NCBI RefSeq assembly: GCF_024643285.1
Contig: NZ_JAMSLW010000001.1
Coordinates: 434,001-498,000, forward strand
Length of the DNA stretch: 64,000 nucleotides
From: Parapedobacter lycopersici
Lineage (GTDB): Bacteria; Bacteroidota; Bacteroidia; Sphingobacteriales; Sphingobacteriaceae
Direction: 5' to 3'
The position numbers were made by a program, and so were the translations under genes. The notes below the pieces were generated by a model. It ran no database searches, was not told the DNA's origin, and saw only the letters and a list, made by a program, of their open reading frames with translations. Every line of letters starts with the position of its first letter. Position 1 is the first letter of the stretch. Positions 8,461-16,629 of the stretch are shown here, piece by piece.

Positions 8461-9792
8461 TTAGTTATTCGTATCAATGGTGCCAAGCGCCTGTTGTACA
8501 TCCAGTTTTCCAGATAATACCGCATACATGGCATTCAGGTAATTGATCTGTGAGGTACGGAGGTCCGTTTCGGCCGTCATGAGATCAAGATAAGTCTTGA
8601 TGCCTTCGTCATACTGTAGTTTGATGGTATTGTACACTTCCTCGGAAAGCTCCACATTGCGCTTCGCCGTGCGCCAGTCATTCAGATTCGCCTGGTAAGT
8701 TGCCATTGCCAATTCATACTGCGTATTGAGCTGATTCCGGAGATTGACGATATCCCAATCCAGTCGATCTTCCATTAAGCGGGATTTGCGGATTTCCTGA
8801 ATACGCTTGCCTCCCTGGAAAATCGGCAAATTGAGACTTAACCCGAGGACCGAACGGGGGAAACTCCGGCTAAACAGATCAGAGAACTGGTTGTCCCGGT
8901 AATCCCAGGCGTAGTTATAAAATGCAGACAACCTGGGAAGAAACGTCCATTTATTATATTGCGTATTTAGTTGCTGCAACTGCCGTTGAGTCTGAAGTTG
9001 CTGGTATTCCACACGCCGCTGATAATCCAGGGCCAGGGTAGTATCCAATAGCATTTCACTCTCCATAGAAGCATAATCAAAAGATAATGATAGGGATTGC
9101 TCAGGAGTCAAGCCGATCAACTCTTTCAAATAAGCATACTTATAACCCAGTAACTGGACAACCCGTTTTTGTTCAGCTAAGGTGTTACTGAGGGATATTT
9201 CGGCACGTTTATAATCCGTGCGGTCTACAATACCCGTTTCATAACGGGCTCTGGCATCGTTCAGCTGCTTCTGGATACGCTGGATGTTTTCCTGGACAAT
9301 CTGCAGCTGCTCTTCACTGGTGAGTATATCGTAATAGCCCTTGCTTACTTCTACGATGGTATTTATCTTGCTATCCTCCGTGTTGAGTGCGTTTTGCTGA
9401 CGGATATATTTTGCCGCTTTGGATGCCTGCAGCAGGCCGGGGTTTAACAATTGCTGGTCGGCCTGTAATACCAGCGCACCCACATTTTTTTGTCCCATAC
9501 TAATGACCTGATCACCGATCACCGCAGTAGGGATTTTAATATTCCGGTTATAAGAAGCATCGGCATTGATCTGGGGGAACCATCCGGATAATGCTGAAGC
9601 AATTTCACGCTCACCAATTTCTTCGTCTAACTCGGCTTGGTGTATCACCGCCCGGTTTTCAAGTGCAAAATCAATGAGATCCGGCAGGGTTGCCTTTTCG
9701 GGAAGCGACGTGCCATCCTGTGCATGTACGCTTACGGAAAAACAGCCTACAGCTGCCATTATGAGAAAGATAACCTGCTTGCTACTATTCAT
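8461..9792 (-). CDS. TolC-family outer-membrane channel
   Basis: A 443-residue outer-membrane efflux protein. A signal peptide ends near VSVHA-QDG (residue 24), then comes the duplicated outer-membrane-efflux-protein repeat with long amphipathic helices. TLPDLIDFALENRAVI opens the first repeat and the second repeat ends with LDLMTAETDLRTSQINYLNAMY. It would trimerise into the exit duct for the RND pump encoded downstream. It lies between tetR (35 nt upstream) and the adaptor (about 4-40 nt downstream, depending on start), all on one strand, so all four genes probably form one transcript. Confidence 0.93.
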   Translation of the reverse strand: MNSSKQVIFLIMAAVGCFSVSVHAQDGTSLPEKATLPDLIDFALENRAVIHQAELDEEIGEREIASALSGWFPQINADASYNRNIKIPTAVIGDQVISMGQKNVGALVLQADQQLLNPGLLQASKAAKYIRQQNALNTEDSKINTIVEVSKGYYDILTSEEQLQIVQENIQRIQKQLNDARARYETGIVDRTDYKRAEISLSNTLAEQKRVVQLLGYKYAYLKELIGLTPEQSLSLSFDYASMESEMLLDTTLALDYQRRVEYQQLQTQRQLQQLNTQYNKWTFLPRLSAFYNYAWDYRDNQFSDLFSRSFPRSVLGLSLNLPIFQGGKRIQEIRKSRLMEDRLDWDIVNLRNQLNTQYELAMATYQANLNDWRTAKRNVELSEEVYNTIKLQYDEGIKTYLDLMTAETDLRTSQINYLNAMYAVLSGKLDVQQALGTIDTNN

Positions 9793-9827
9793 GTTTTATT
9801 GATAGATATATACTTAAGTTAATTGTA

Positions 9828-10412
9828 CTAGTAAATTTTAATGCCGTCCCAGATAATCGCAACTGTCTTTTTCATGTCCTCTTCCTTGAAAGTAAAATGA
9901 CCGTTGATATGTTTTTTAGCCGTAGCGGCTACCGTACCCAGAAATACCGCACTGATAATATTGATATCCAATGACTTAATATGGCCTGAAGTTACGCCTT
10001 TAGATAAGAAGTTGGACACCTCGTCCTGAAAAAAAATGCGGTTCTCGCAAAAGACAGCCTTAACGTATGGCGAAGAAGAAAACTGTTCCATAAAGCTCAG
10101 CATCTCGGGGTGTCTGATATAGTACGTCACAAAGTTAATCCAAATGGAAACGAATCGCTCTGCATAGGGTAATGACAATTCTTCCGATTTAAAAATGGCT
10201 TGTGTGATCTGTGTTCTGCAATAACCGAAGAGCTCAATTATCAGTTCCTCCTTCGAAGTAAAATAATGATAAATGGTTCCCGTAGCTACTCCCGCTTCCT
10301 GCGCAATCTGGCTGATGGGAGTACCGTGGAAGCCATACTCCTTGATCAGCTGTAGCGTGCTCTCGAAAATGGCCGCTTTTTTCTCTGCTAATGAATTTAA
10401 TCGAACGTTCAT
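9828..10412 (-). CDS. TetR/AcrR-family repressor of the RND operon
   Basis: A 194-residue regulator with an N-terminal TetR helix-turn-helix: LQLIKEYGFHGTPISQIAQEAGVATGTIYHYFTSKEEL, with the usual YHYF recognition end. The C-terminal helical part is the ligand domain. It heads the tolC-adaptor-RND operon and, by analogy with other TetR-led efflux operons, should repress its own transcript until a pump substrate binds. The frame is open up to 10445, but MNVRLNSLAEKK from the ATG at 10412 is the natural start. A dyad (10402-10415) covers the start codon and could be the operator. Confidence 0.9.
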   Translation of the reverse strand: MNVRLNSLAEKKAAIFESTLQLIKEYGFHGTPISQIAQEAGVATGTIYHYFTSKEELIIELFGYCRTQITQAIFKSEELSLPYAERFVSIWINFVTYYIRHPEMLSFMEQFSSSPYVKAVFCENRIFFQDEVSNFLSKGVTSGHIKSLDINIISAVFLGTVAATAKKHINGHFTFKEEDMKKTVAIIWDGIKIY

Positions 10413-10427
10413 TCGGTCGCAAAGAAA
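10402..10427 (-). promoter_or_regulatory. Candidate tetR promoter and self-operator
   Basis: The dyad CGAACGTTCATTCG (10402-10415), with the perfect core GAACGTTC, overlaps the tetR start codon. It resembles operators bound by some TetR-family proteins. Just upstream on the minus strand, TTTCTTTG (10427-10420) is one mismatch from the -7 consensus, which would place the transcription start within a few nt of the ATG. No -33 element at the right spacing was found. Confidence 0.3.
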
Positions 10428-10474
10428 CAAAAAAACCAATGACATTTTTGGGATTTATAAGAAGATAACGAAAG

Positions 10475-10500
10475 TTTGACAAAAGTTATATGTACTTTTG
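10475..10500 (+). promoter_or_regulatory. Likely promoter of the DEAD-box helicase gene
   Basis: TACTTTTG (10493-10500) matches TAnnTTTG exactly. A TTTG lies at 10475-10478, but the 14-nt spacing is shorter than the usual 19-21. The -7 element overlaps the first in-frame ATG at 10490, which argues for a downstream translation start. Confidence 0.45.
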
Positions 10501-10531
10501 TACATTCATTAAACATCATAAATTCGATACG

Positions 10532-11755
10532 TTGACATTTAGCGATTTTAATTTTGACGCCAATCTTTTTGAGGGCCTCAATAGCATGGGCTTCAAAACA
10601 CCGACGCCGATACAAGCTGAAACCATTCCCATTATTAAAGACCGACACGATCTGATTGCCTGCGCACAGACAGGTACAGGTAAAACGGCTGCATACCTTT
10701 TACCGGTCATGGATGCCATTTGCCGGACACCAGACCGCCCGCCCATCAGCGCATTGATTTTAGCCCCTACACGCGAGCTTGCGATGCAGATAGACCAGCA
10801 GGTAGAAGGTCTTGCCTATTTCACCGGCATTACGTCCATAGCAATCTACGGTGGTGGCGATGGAATTGGCTATGAGCAGCAGCGCCGGGCACTCCGCGAT
10901 GGAGTGGATATTGTTATTGCTACTCCGGGACGGTTAATTGCCCACATGAGCTCGGGCACTGTCCGCCTGGGTGAAATCCAATTTCTGGTACTCGATGAGG
11001 CAGACCGTATGCTGGATATGGGGTTCAAAGACGATATTAACCGGATTGTACGTGAGGTAGCCACGGAACGGCAGACGCTGTTATTTTCTGCCACCATGCC
11101 TCCGAAAATCCGTTCGTTCGCGCGCGGGCTCCTTAAACATCCCCAACAGGTCAATATTGCGATATCGCAACCCGCGGAACGGATTTTACAACAGCAGTAC
11201 CGCGTGACGGATGAACAGAAAACGCCTTTATTGAAACAGATACTGCTGAGCGGTCAATATAAAAGCGTTATTGTATTTTCGTCGACCAAGGAAAAAGTGA
11301 AAGCACTGGGCCGTGAGCTTAAAAAACTGGAGCTGGCGGTGCAACCCTTCCACTCGGATCTGAGCCAGGAAGAGCGTGAAAAAATTCTGCTCCGCTTCAA
11401 AAACAAACAGCTGCCTATCTTAATCGGTACCGACGTGTTATCCCGGGGTATTGATGTGGATGGTATCGACCTGGTTGTGAATTATGATGTGCCACCCGAT
11501 CCGGAAGATTATATCCACCGGATAGGCCGGACCGCCCGTGCGGAACGAACGGGCACAGCTGTCACTTTTGTGAATCACCGTGATCTCCGCCGGTTTGCAG
11601 CTATTGAGAAATTAATGGAACGGAAAGTAGCTGAAACTCCGTTGCCGGAGGTAATTGGAAAATCGCCGGAATTGACCGCTGAGCAGCAAACGCCAAAAAA
11701 ACGAAATAAAAAACGCCGTTTCGGTCCACGGAAAAAACGCGAGGGGGCAGCGTAA
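10532..11755 (+). CDS. DEAD-box RNA helicase (RhlE-like)
   Basis: An ATP-dependent RNA helicase of about 407 residues. Motifs in order: Q-motif (GFKTPTPIQ), motif I AQTGTGKT at 45-52, Ia PTRELA, Ib TPGR, motif II DEAD at 155-158, motif III SAT at 186-188, motif V DVLSRGIDV, and motif VI HRIGRTAR. A Lys/Arg-rich tail (KKRNKKRRFG) probably binds RNA. Such enzymes remodel structured RNA in ribosome assembly or RNA decay. The TTG at 10532 is chosen because it gives the family-like start TFSDFNF and lies after the predicted transcription start; the ATG at 10490 overlaps the -7 element. The gene stands alone, divergent from the efflux operon. Confidence 0.93.
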   Translation: MTFSDFNFDANLFEGLNSMGFKTPTPIQAETIPIIKDRHDLIACAQTGTGKTAAYLLPVMDAICRTPDRPPISALILAPTRELAMQIDQQVEGLAYFTGITSIAIYGGGDGIGYEQQRRALRDGVDIVIATPGRLIAHMSSGTVRLGEIQFLVLDEADRMLDMGFKDDINRIVREVATERQTLLFSATMPPKIRSFARGLLKHPQQVNIAISQPAERILQQQYRVTDEQKTPLLKQILLSGQYKSVIVFSSTKEKVKALGRELKKLELAVQPFHSDLSQEEREKILLRFKNKQLPILIGTDVLSRGIDVDGIDLVVNYDVPPDPEDYIHRIGRTARAERTGTAVTFVNHRDLRRFAAIEKLMERKVAETPLPEVIGKSPELTAEQQTPKKRNKKRRFGPRKKREGAA

Positions 11756-11873
11756 TTAGCCTCCACAATGCGTCAGACAATCCGCTCTTTTGCAATGTAC
11801 AGCCACCGAACCTCCGGTATATGGCTTCGATTATTCCGAAACAAAAAGGAATATTTTCGTATTTATTATTTAG

Positions 11874-11905
11874 TTGGTAAATAACTAATTTCTGTATTAA
11901 TTTTG
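11874..11905 (+). promoter_or_regulatory. Promoter of the malate:quinone oxidoreductase gene
   Basis: TTGG (11874-11877), then 20 nt, then TAATTTTG (11898-11905), an exact TAnnTTTG match. The expected transcription start near 11912 excludes the in-frame ATG at 11903 and supports the ATG at 11924. Confidence 0.5.
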
Positions 11906-11923
11906 CCGCACTCAGAACAGCTA

Positions 11924-13456
11924 ATGACAAAAAAAAATAAGAATAAAAAAAATAATGTGAAGGAAGTCGATGTCGTGCTTATCGGGGCTGGCATCATGAG
12001 TGCCACACTGGGCACATTAATTAATGAACTTCACCCCAGCGCCAGTATTGAAATTTTTGAACGGCTAGACGAAGTAGCAGCTGAAAGTTCAGATGCCTGG
12101 AATAATGCTGGAACAGGACATTCCGCGCTATGCGAACTGAATTATACGCCGCAGCGGCCCGATGGCACGATCGATATCAATAAAGCCATCAAGATTGCCG
12201 AGGCATTTGAGGTGTCCAAGGAATTCTGGTCGTATCTGGTTGCTCAACGCTTAATCGACAGTCCCGATCGTTTCATTCGTAGCATTCCACACATGAGTTT
12301 TGTATTCGGTCGGGAAAACGTGGATTTTTTGCGCAAACGGCACGAAACCATGAGCAAGCACCATCTTTTCCACGGGATGGAGTATACGGAAGACCATGAG
12401 TTGCTCAGGCAATGGATTCCCCTGATTATGGAGGGTAGAGATTCGGAGGAAAAACTGGCCGCTACCAAAATTGATATTGGCACCGACGTGGATTTTGGTG
12501 AGTTAACCCGGGCACTATTCTTTCACCTGGTACAGAAAAAAGGAATCAAGCTCCGTTTGGCAAATGAAGTGCGCGACATCGAGCGGGCAAATGACGGTCG
12601 GTGGGATATCACGGTAAAGAACCTTACTACCGACAAAAAAAGGAAATTCCGCGCAAAATTTGTCTTCATTGGAGCCGGTGGAGGCTCACTCCTGCTGCTG
12701 GAAAAATCGGAAATTCCCGAAGCAAAAGGGTTCGGAGGTTTTCCCGTAAGCGGTCAGTGGTTACGCTGTACCAATCCGGATGTTATTGCAGCACATCATG
12801 CGAAGGTCTATGGTAAGGCTGCAGTAGGCTCCCCTCCTATGTCAGTTCCACACCTGGATACGCGTGTGATCGATGGAAAGACAGCCTTGCTGTTTGGACC
12901 ATATGCTGGTTTTTCAACAAAATTCCTTAAAAACGGTTCCTGGCTCGATCTGGCGTCATCCATTAAATTGGGCAATATCCGGCCAATGCTTGCAGCAGGT
13001 ATGGACAACCTCCCACTTACCAAATATTTGATCGACCAGGTACGGCAAAGCCCGGAAGACCGGCTAAACGCATTACGTGCTTATGTTCCCACGGCGAAAA
13101 AGGAAGATTGGGAACTGGAAATCGCAGGCCAACGGGTACAGGTAATCAAAAAAGATGAAAAACATGGCGGCGTACTGGAATTCGGTACAGAAGTAGTGAG
13201 CAGCGCCGACGGCTCTATTGCTGCCCTACTGGGCGCATCGCCTGGCGCATCAACCTCCGTATCGATTATGATCGAGTTGCTGGCGCGGTGTTTCCCCGAA
13301 CGGGCAAAGACGGCCCAATACCTTGATAAGCTGCATGAGATGATCCCGTCTTATGGGCTTTCCATCGCCGCAGATGAACGGCTTTGCAAAGAAACACGGG
13401 CGCGATCGGCCGCTATTCTGCAACTGGACAGAACCGGAGAAATGGTCTGGCCATAA
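11924..13456 (+). CDS. mqo: Malate:quinone oxidoreductase
   Basis: A membrane-associated FAD enzyme of about 510 residues that oxidises malate to oxaloacetate and reduces quinone in the TCA cycle and respiratory chain. After a Lys/Asn-rich start, VDVVLIGAGIMSATLG (GAGIMS at 21-26) forms the FAD-binding fold typical of Mqo. Further family landmarks are SSDAWNNAGTGHSALCELNYTP and GASPGASTSVSIM near the C-terminus. Length matches bacterial Mqo (about 490-550). The ATG at 11924 is preferred over 11903 because the predicted promoter covers the upstream one. The gene is monocistronic and ends at a hairpin terminator. The membrane quinone route fits the nearby sucAB genes as part of the same cycle. 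Confidence 0.95.
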   Translation: MTKKNKNKKNNVKEVDVVLIGAGIMSATLGTLINELHPSASIEIFERLDEVAAESSDAWNNAGTGHSALCELNYTPQRPDGTIDINKAIKIAEAFEVSKEFWSYLVAQRLIDSPDRFIRSIPHMSFVFGRENVDFLRKRHETMSKHHLFHGMEYTEDHELLRQWIPLIMEGRDSEEKLAATKIDIGTDVDFGELTRALFFHLVQKKGIKLRLANEVRDIERANDGRWDITVKNLTTDKKRKFRAKFVFIGAGGGSLLLLEKSEIPEAKGFGGFPVSGQWLRCTNPDVIAAHHAKVYGKAAVGSPPMSVPHLDTRVIDGKTALLFGPYAGFSTKFLKNGSWLDLASSIKLGNIRPMLAAGMDNLPLTKYLIDQVRQSPEDRLNALRAYVPTAKKEDWELEIAGQRVQVIKKDEKHGGVLEFGTEVVSSADGSIAALLGASPGASTSVSIMIELLARCFPERAKTAQYLDKLHEMIPSYGLSIAADERLCKETRARSAAILQLDRTGEMVWP

Positions 13457-13477
13457 CCAGAAACAACAAGCATATTG

Positions 13478-13508
13478 AAAAGCCGTGCCGATACCGTACG
13501 GCTTTTTT
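13478..13508 (+). terminator. Rho-independent terminator after mqo
   Basis: A 9-bp stem, AAAAGCCGT (13478-13486) with ACGGCTTTT (13498-13506), followed by a T-run. It lies 21 nt after the mqo stop. Confidence 0.85.
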
Positions 13509-13536
13509 GTTTTGCGGAAATTAACCTGTATATTCG
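13506..13536 (+). promoter_or_regulatory. Probable promoter of the TPP-riboswitch transcript
   Basis: TTTG (13506-13509), then 19 nt, then TATATTCG (13529-13536), one mismatch from TAnnTTTG. The predicted start near 13543 coincides with the first bases of the riboswitch. It overlaps the T-run of the mqo terminator. Confidence 0.45.
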
Positions 13537-13542
13537 CAGCAC

Positions 13543-13652
13543 TTATGGGGTGCTTCATAGCAAGCTGAGATTATACCCAATGGAAAGCAGGTATCGTTCC
13601 CAATACACTGCTACCCATACACCTGATCCGGATAATGCCGGCGTAGGGATTT
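13543..13652 (+). promoter_or_regulatory. TPP riboswitch (THI element)
   Basis: The two conserved blocks of the thiamine pyrophosphate aptamer are plain: GGGGTGC (13547-13553) with CTGAGA (13565-13570) and ATACCC, then ACCTGATCCGGATAATGCCG (13621-13640) ending GCGTAGGGA (13641-13649). Between them an extended P3 stem is visible (GCAG...CTGC). The outer P1 stem looks weak by eye. There is no terminator between the aptamer and the pnuT start 65 nt downstream, only a small hairpin (13680-13695) without a T-run, so control is probably at translation. TPP binding should lower expression of the transporter and of the coupled downstream gene. Confidence 0.93.
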
Positions 13653-13716
13653 ATATTTGCCGCTTCGTTCTGAATGTGAATACTTCCATAAGTATGTAAT
13701 GGCTGCATAACATACC

Positions 13717-14349
13717 ATGATGAAATTAAACGAATGGATTCACCAGTTAGGTACCGAATTAACGGCTACCCCATTGTTGCATTGGATTGGGGTAGGCTGT
13801 GGAATTGTCCAGGTACTGCTGGCTAAGGCGAACAACATTTTACTATATCCTTTTGGCATCGCCAGCATATTGATCACAGTATATGTACTGTACGATGCCG
13901 GACTTTATGCTGAATTGCTTTTGAACATGTATTACCTGGTCATGAGTATTTATGGCTGGCTGTACTGGATCAAGCGGCGCGGCGAAGAACCCGTACCGGC
14001 AACTTATTCAAGCAGGAAGGAATGGCTGATTACCTTATTGATCACGGGACTGGGTTTCCCTGCATTGTACTACGCCCTTGCGTATTTTACCGACTCAACC
14101 GTCCCTGTATGGGATGCTTGGGTAAGTGCAACGGCTTGGGCAGGAATGTGGCTGCTTGCCAAGCGCAAAATTGAGAACTGGATATTGCTGAATATCAGCA
14201 ATGCATTTGCCATTCCGTTGCTGGCCTACAAAGGGCTCCACCTTTTTGCACTGCTCACGCTCTTTTTATTCATTGTAGCGATATTCGGTTATTTTGAATG
14301 GCGTCGGATTATCGGTACGCGGACCAAAACACTAAAAGATTCCATTTGA
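13717..14349 (+). CDS. pnuT: PnuC-family transporter, probable thiamine transporter PnuT
   Basis: A 210-residue integral membrane protein with about seven helices of the PnuC (SWEET-like) vitamin uptake family. Visible landmarks are LLAKANNILLYPFGIASILI, NMYYLVMSIYGWLYW, and the closing VWDAWVSATAWAGMWLLAKRKIENWILLNI. PnuC members import unphosphorylated vitamins by facilitated diffusion; PnuT members take thiamine. The TPP riboswitch directly upstream makes thiamine the best-supported substrate here, rather than nicotinamide riboside. The start is ATG 13717 (a second ATG follows at once). The stop overlaps the next start codon by one base (TGATG), so the two genes are translationally coupled. 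Confidence 0.88.
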   Translation: MMKLNEWIHQLGTELTATPLLHWIGVGCGIVQVLLAKANNILLYPFGIASILITVYVLYDAGLYAELLLNMYYLVMSIYGWLYWIKRRGEEPVPATYSSRKEWLITLLITGLGFPALYYALAYFTDSTVPVWDAWVSATAWAGMWLLAKRKIENWILLNISNAFAIPLLAYKGLHLFALLTLFLFIVAIFGYFEWRRIIGTRTKTLKDSI

Positions 14350-15437
14350 TGAACACAGCACATCCTAATTTGTCATTTATGCCCACCGAATCGGTTATAA
14401 AAACCCTACGTGGTTACACTGCCCACGCAGAAAAAGACGGCCAGCTTACGGCGGACCAACTGGATATCATCTATGAAAACAGGTGGTTTAAATTATTTGT
14501 CCCCCGCGAATTTGACGGTTTGGACCTGGGCGTACCTGAAGGAGTCCGGCTCGAAGAGGAATTGGCATACATCGACGGTAGTCTGGGCTGGACAGTCACA
14601 CTCTGTGCCGGAGCTAATCTCTTTTCGGGTTATATTGATCCTATTCTCGCACGCGAAGTTTTTACAGACCCACAGGTGTGCTTGGGTGGTAGCGGCCGAC
14701 CTTCGGGTACCGCAACAGTAAAAGACGGAGGCTACGAAGTGAATGGCATGTGGCGTTACGCGACAGGGGCGCCGCATAACACACAGTTTACAGCTAATTG
14801 CATTATTGAGCAAGATGGCGAGCCGGTGCTTGACAGCGAAGGCAACCCATTGATAAAATCATTCTTTTTTGACCAAAAAGATGTTCGCATCGTGTCCGAC
14901 TGGAATACTTTTGGACTGAAAGCCACCGCCAGCCATTCATTCGAGGTAAAGAATGTTTGGGTAGACCAGCGGCACTCTTTCTTGATTTTACCCGAACACG
15001 CTCGTCAGGACAGCCCAATTTACCGGTATCCGTTTATCCCATTTGCACAAACAACATTAGCCGTGAATACATTGGGGATGGCCAGGCACTTCATAGCGTG
15101 TTGTGAGGACTTTGCGATGAGATACAATCAGATTGGAAAAACAAACAAAATGCTGGAAGGATTGCTTCAACAGGGTGTTGAACGGGTTACAACAGCAAAG
15201 CATTCTTTCTATGAGGTATTAGATTCCTCCTGGGAGGTGTTTCTGCAGAATGGTCAGCTTACGGAAATCATGCTGCAGCGTATTGCGGAAACAAGCCGTG
15301 CATTAGTCAGTGTTTCTCAGGACGCCGTGGTTTCATTATACCCCCACTGTGGCATTATCGCCGCGGACGAATCGTCGGCTATTAACCGAATATGGCGGGA
15401 TATCTTCACGGCGAGCCAGCATAGTCTATTGCGGTGA
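14349..15437 (+). CDS. Acyl-CoA dehydrogenase-fold flavoprotein coupled to pnuT
   Basis: A 362-residue protein of the acyl-CoA dehydrogenase superfamily. It has the helical N-terminal domain (LTADQLDIIYENRWFKLFVPREFDGLDLG), the middle beta domain (GGYEVNGMWRYATGAPHNTQFTA), and a helical C-terminal domain. The WRYATGA segment and overall shape recall the flavin-dependent monooxygenase branch (HpaB/DszC-like) more than true acyl-CoA dehydrogenases. The catalytic Glu of fatty-acid enzymes could not be placed. Its ATG overlaps the pnuT stop, so it belongs to the TPP-regulated transcript. A role in processing thiamine or a thiamine-related compound is an inference from context; the biochemical reaction is unknown. 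It converges on the methyltransferase gene with 5 nt between stops. Confidence 0.75.
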   Translation: MNTAHPNLSFMPTESVIKTLRGYTAHAEKDGQLTADQLDIIYENRWFKLFVPREFDGLDLGVPEGVRLEEELAYIDGSLGWTVTLCAGANLFSGYIDPILAREVFTDPQVCLGGSGRPSGTATVKDGGYEVNGMWRYATGAPHNTQFTANCIIEQDGEPVLDSEGNPLIKSFFFDQKDVRIVSDWNTFGLKATASHSFEVKNVWVDQRHSFLILPEHARQDSPIYRYPFIPFAQTTLAVNTLGMARHFIACCEDFAMRYNQIGKTNKMLEGLLQQGVERVTTAKHSFYEVLDSSWEVFLQNGQLTEIMLQRIAETSRALVSVSQDAVVSLYPHCGIIAADESSAINRIWRDIFTASQHSLLR

Positions 15438-15442
15438 TACGG

Positions 15443-16618
15443 CTAAGGCTTAATCAACCGGGCAATGAACAAGGTGTCTGCTTGCTGGTGATAGCCGGTC
15501 AATAGCGTCTGTTCTTCCAGTTTAAGTCCGAATTCTTCCATTAAGTGAGTTACGTTCTGTTCGTTTTCCGCAGCAAACACGGAACAGGTAATGTAAATGA
15601 GCGGCTTGCCATGCTTAAGATAAGGTATGGCGTTTCCGGTAATTTGGCGTTGTAATGCCGCGAATGTATCGATACGGGCTTTGTCGAAAAACGAAATCAT
15701 TTCAGGCGTACGTGCCCATGTTCCAGACCCGCTACAGGGCACATCCAGTATAACTCCATCGAACTGGCTGTCTCCAAGTACCTTATGGGTATCCTGAGTC
15801 AGATCAACGATTTTCTTTCGGTAAGGTGAATGTATGCCCGCAGTATCGAAGCGTTCGTCCAGGTTACGTAGAATACTGCCCCGCACGTCGGAAACCAACA
15901 GCTCGACTCCAGGAGTAGTATCCATGAGCAGAAGAGACTTCCCTCCTGCCCCTGCGCAGGCATCCCACCAGCGCTCTCCGGAGGCTGCTCGGAAATACCG
16001 GCCAGTCCGCTGTGATGAGAAATCCTGTACCTCATACTTTCCGGCAATGCCAGGTACACGATCCAGTGCCGAACCATTGGGTAAAGCCAGGATATGCTCA
16101 TCGATAACATTATACATCATACCGGCGCGGTTCAATGCCGTCAATACATCCGGTGCGTACGGGGCACGCAGACGGATAAACAGATCAGGCTGGGTAAATA
16201 GGCTATCAATAAATGCTTCCTGATCAATATCCGCAGACAGCCGGGGAGTAAAGGGAAATACATCTACCTGCTGAAACGCTGTATGCGTTTCTAAAAAAAG
16301 CCTTTTCTGGGGCAACGTTGCGTTAAGATAGGGTATCCAGTCCGGCTTCAGCAGTTCGATAACTGCACTTTCATGGCTGCAGAGCAATTCAGCTATGGCA
16401 AGTCGTTCAATTGACGATAGACTACGCGCTGCGTGGCCAATCCGGAAATAATGATACATGAGGCGGGTAGCCATCCGCCGGTCGGCAGATCCCATCTGCT
16501 TATTTCGCTTGTAATAGGCAGTTAAGAAACGGGCTAACGGCTCCGTGCCGCTATATTCCTGTAATAGGCGTTCAAATGTCCGGAGGTGTTGTGATAGCCT
16601 TTTTTCGGATAACATCAC
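15443..16618 (-). CDS. RsmB/NOP-family RNA m5C methyltransferase
   Basis: A 391-residue SAM-dependent RNA cytosine-5 methyltransferase, probably acting on 16S rRNA. The N-terminal helical part is NusB-like but short. The catalytic domain has SAM motif I DACAGAGG (219-226), motif IV with PCSGSG (Pro294-Cys295), and motif VI YITCS (Thr344-Cys345), which together supply the two cysteines used in m5C catalysis. It is shorter than E. coli RsmB (about 430), so the exact target is uncertain. It is the last gene of the alsT-like/guaA/lipoprotein operon, 11 nt after the lipoprotein stop. Confidence 0.9.
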   Translation of the reverse strand: MMLSEKRLSQHLRTFERLLQEYSGTEPLARFLTAYYKRNKQMGSADRRMATRLMYHYFRIGHAARSLSSIERLAIAELLCSHESAVIELLKPDWIPYLNATLPQKRLFLETHTAFQQVDVFPFTPRLSADIDQEAFIDSLFTQPDLFIRLRAPYAPDVLTALNRAGMMYNVIDEHILALPNGSALDRVPGIAGKYEVQDFSSQRTGRYFRAASGERWWDACAGAGGKSLLLMDTTPGVELLVSDVRGSILRNLDERFDTAGIHSPYRKKIVDLTQDTHKVLGDSQFDGVILDVPCSGSGTWARTPEMISFFDKARIDTFAALQRQITGNAIPYLKHGKPLIYITCSVFAAENEQNVTHLMEEFGLKLEEQTLLTGYHQQADTLFIARLIKP

Positions 16619-16629
16619 TTCTGAGGCTA

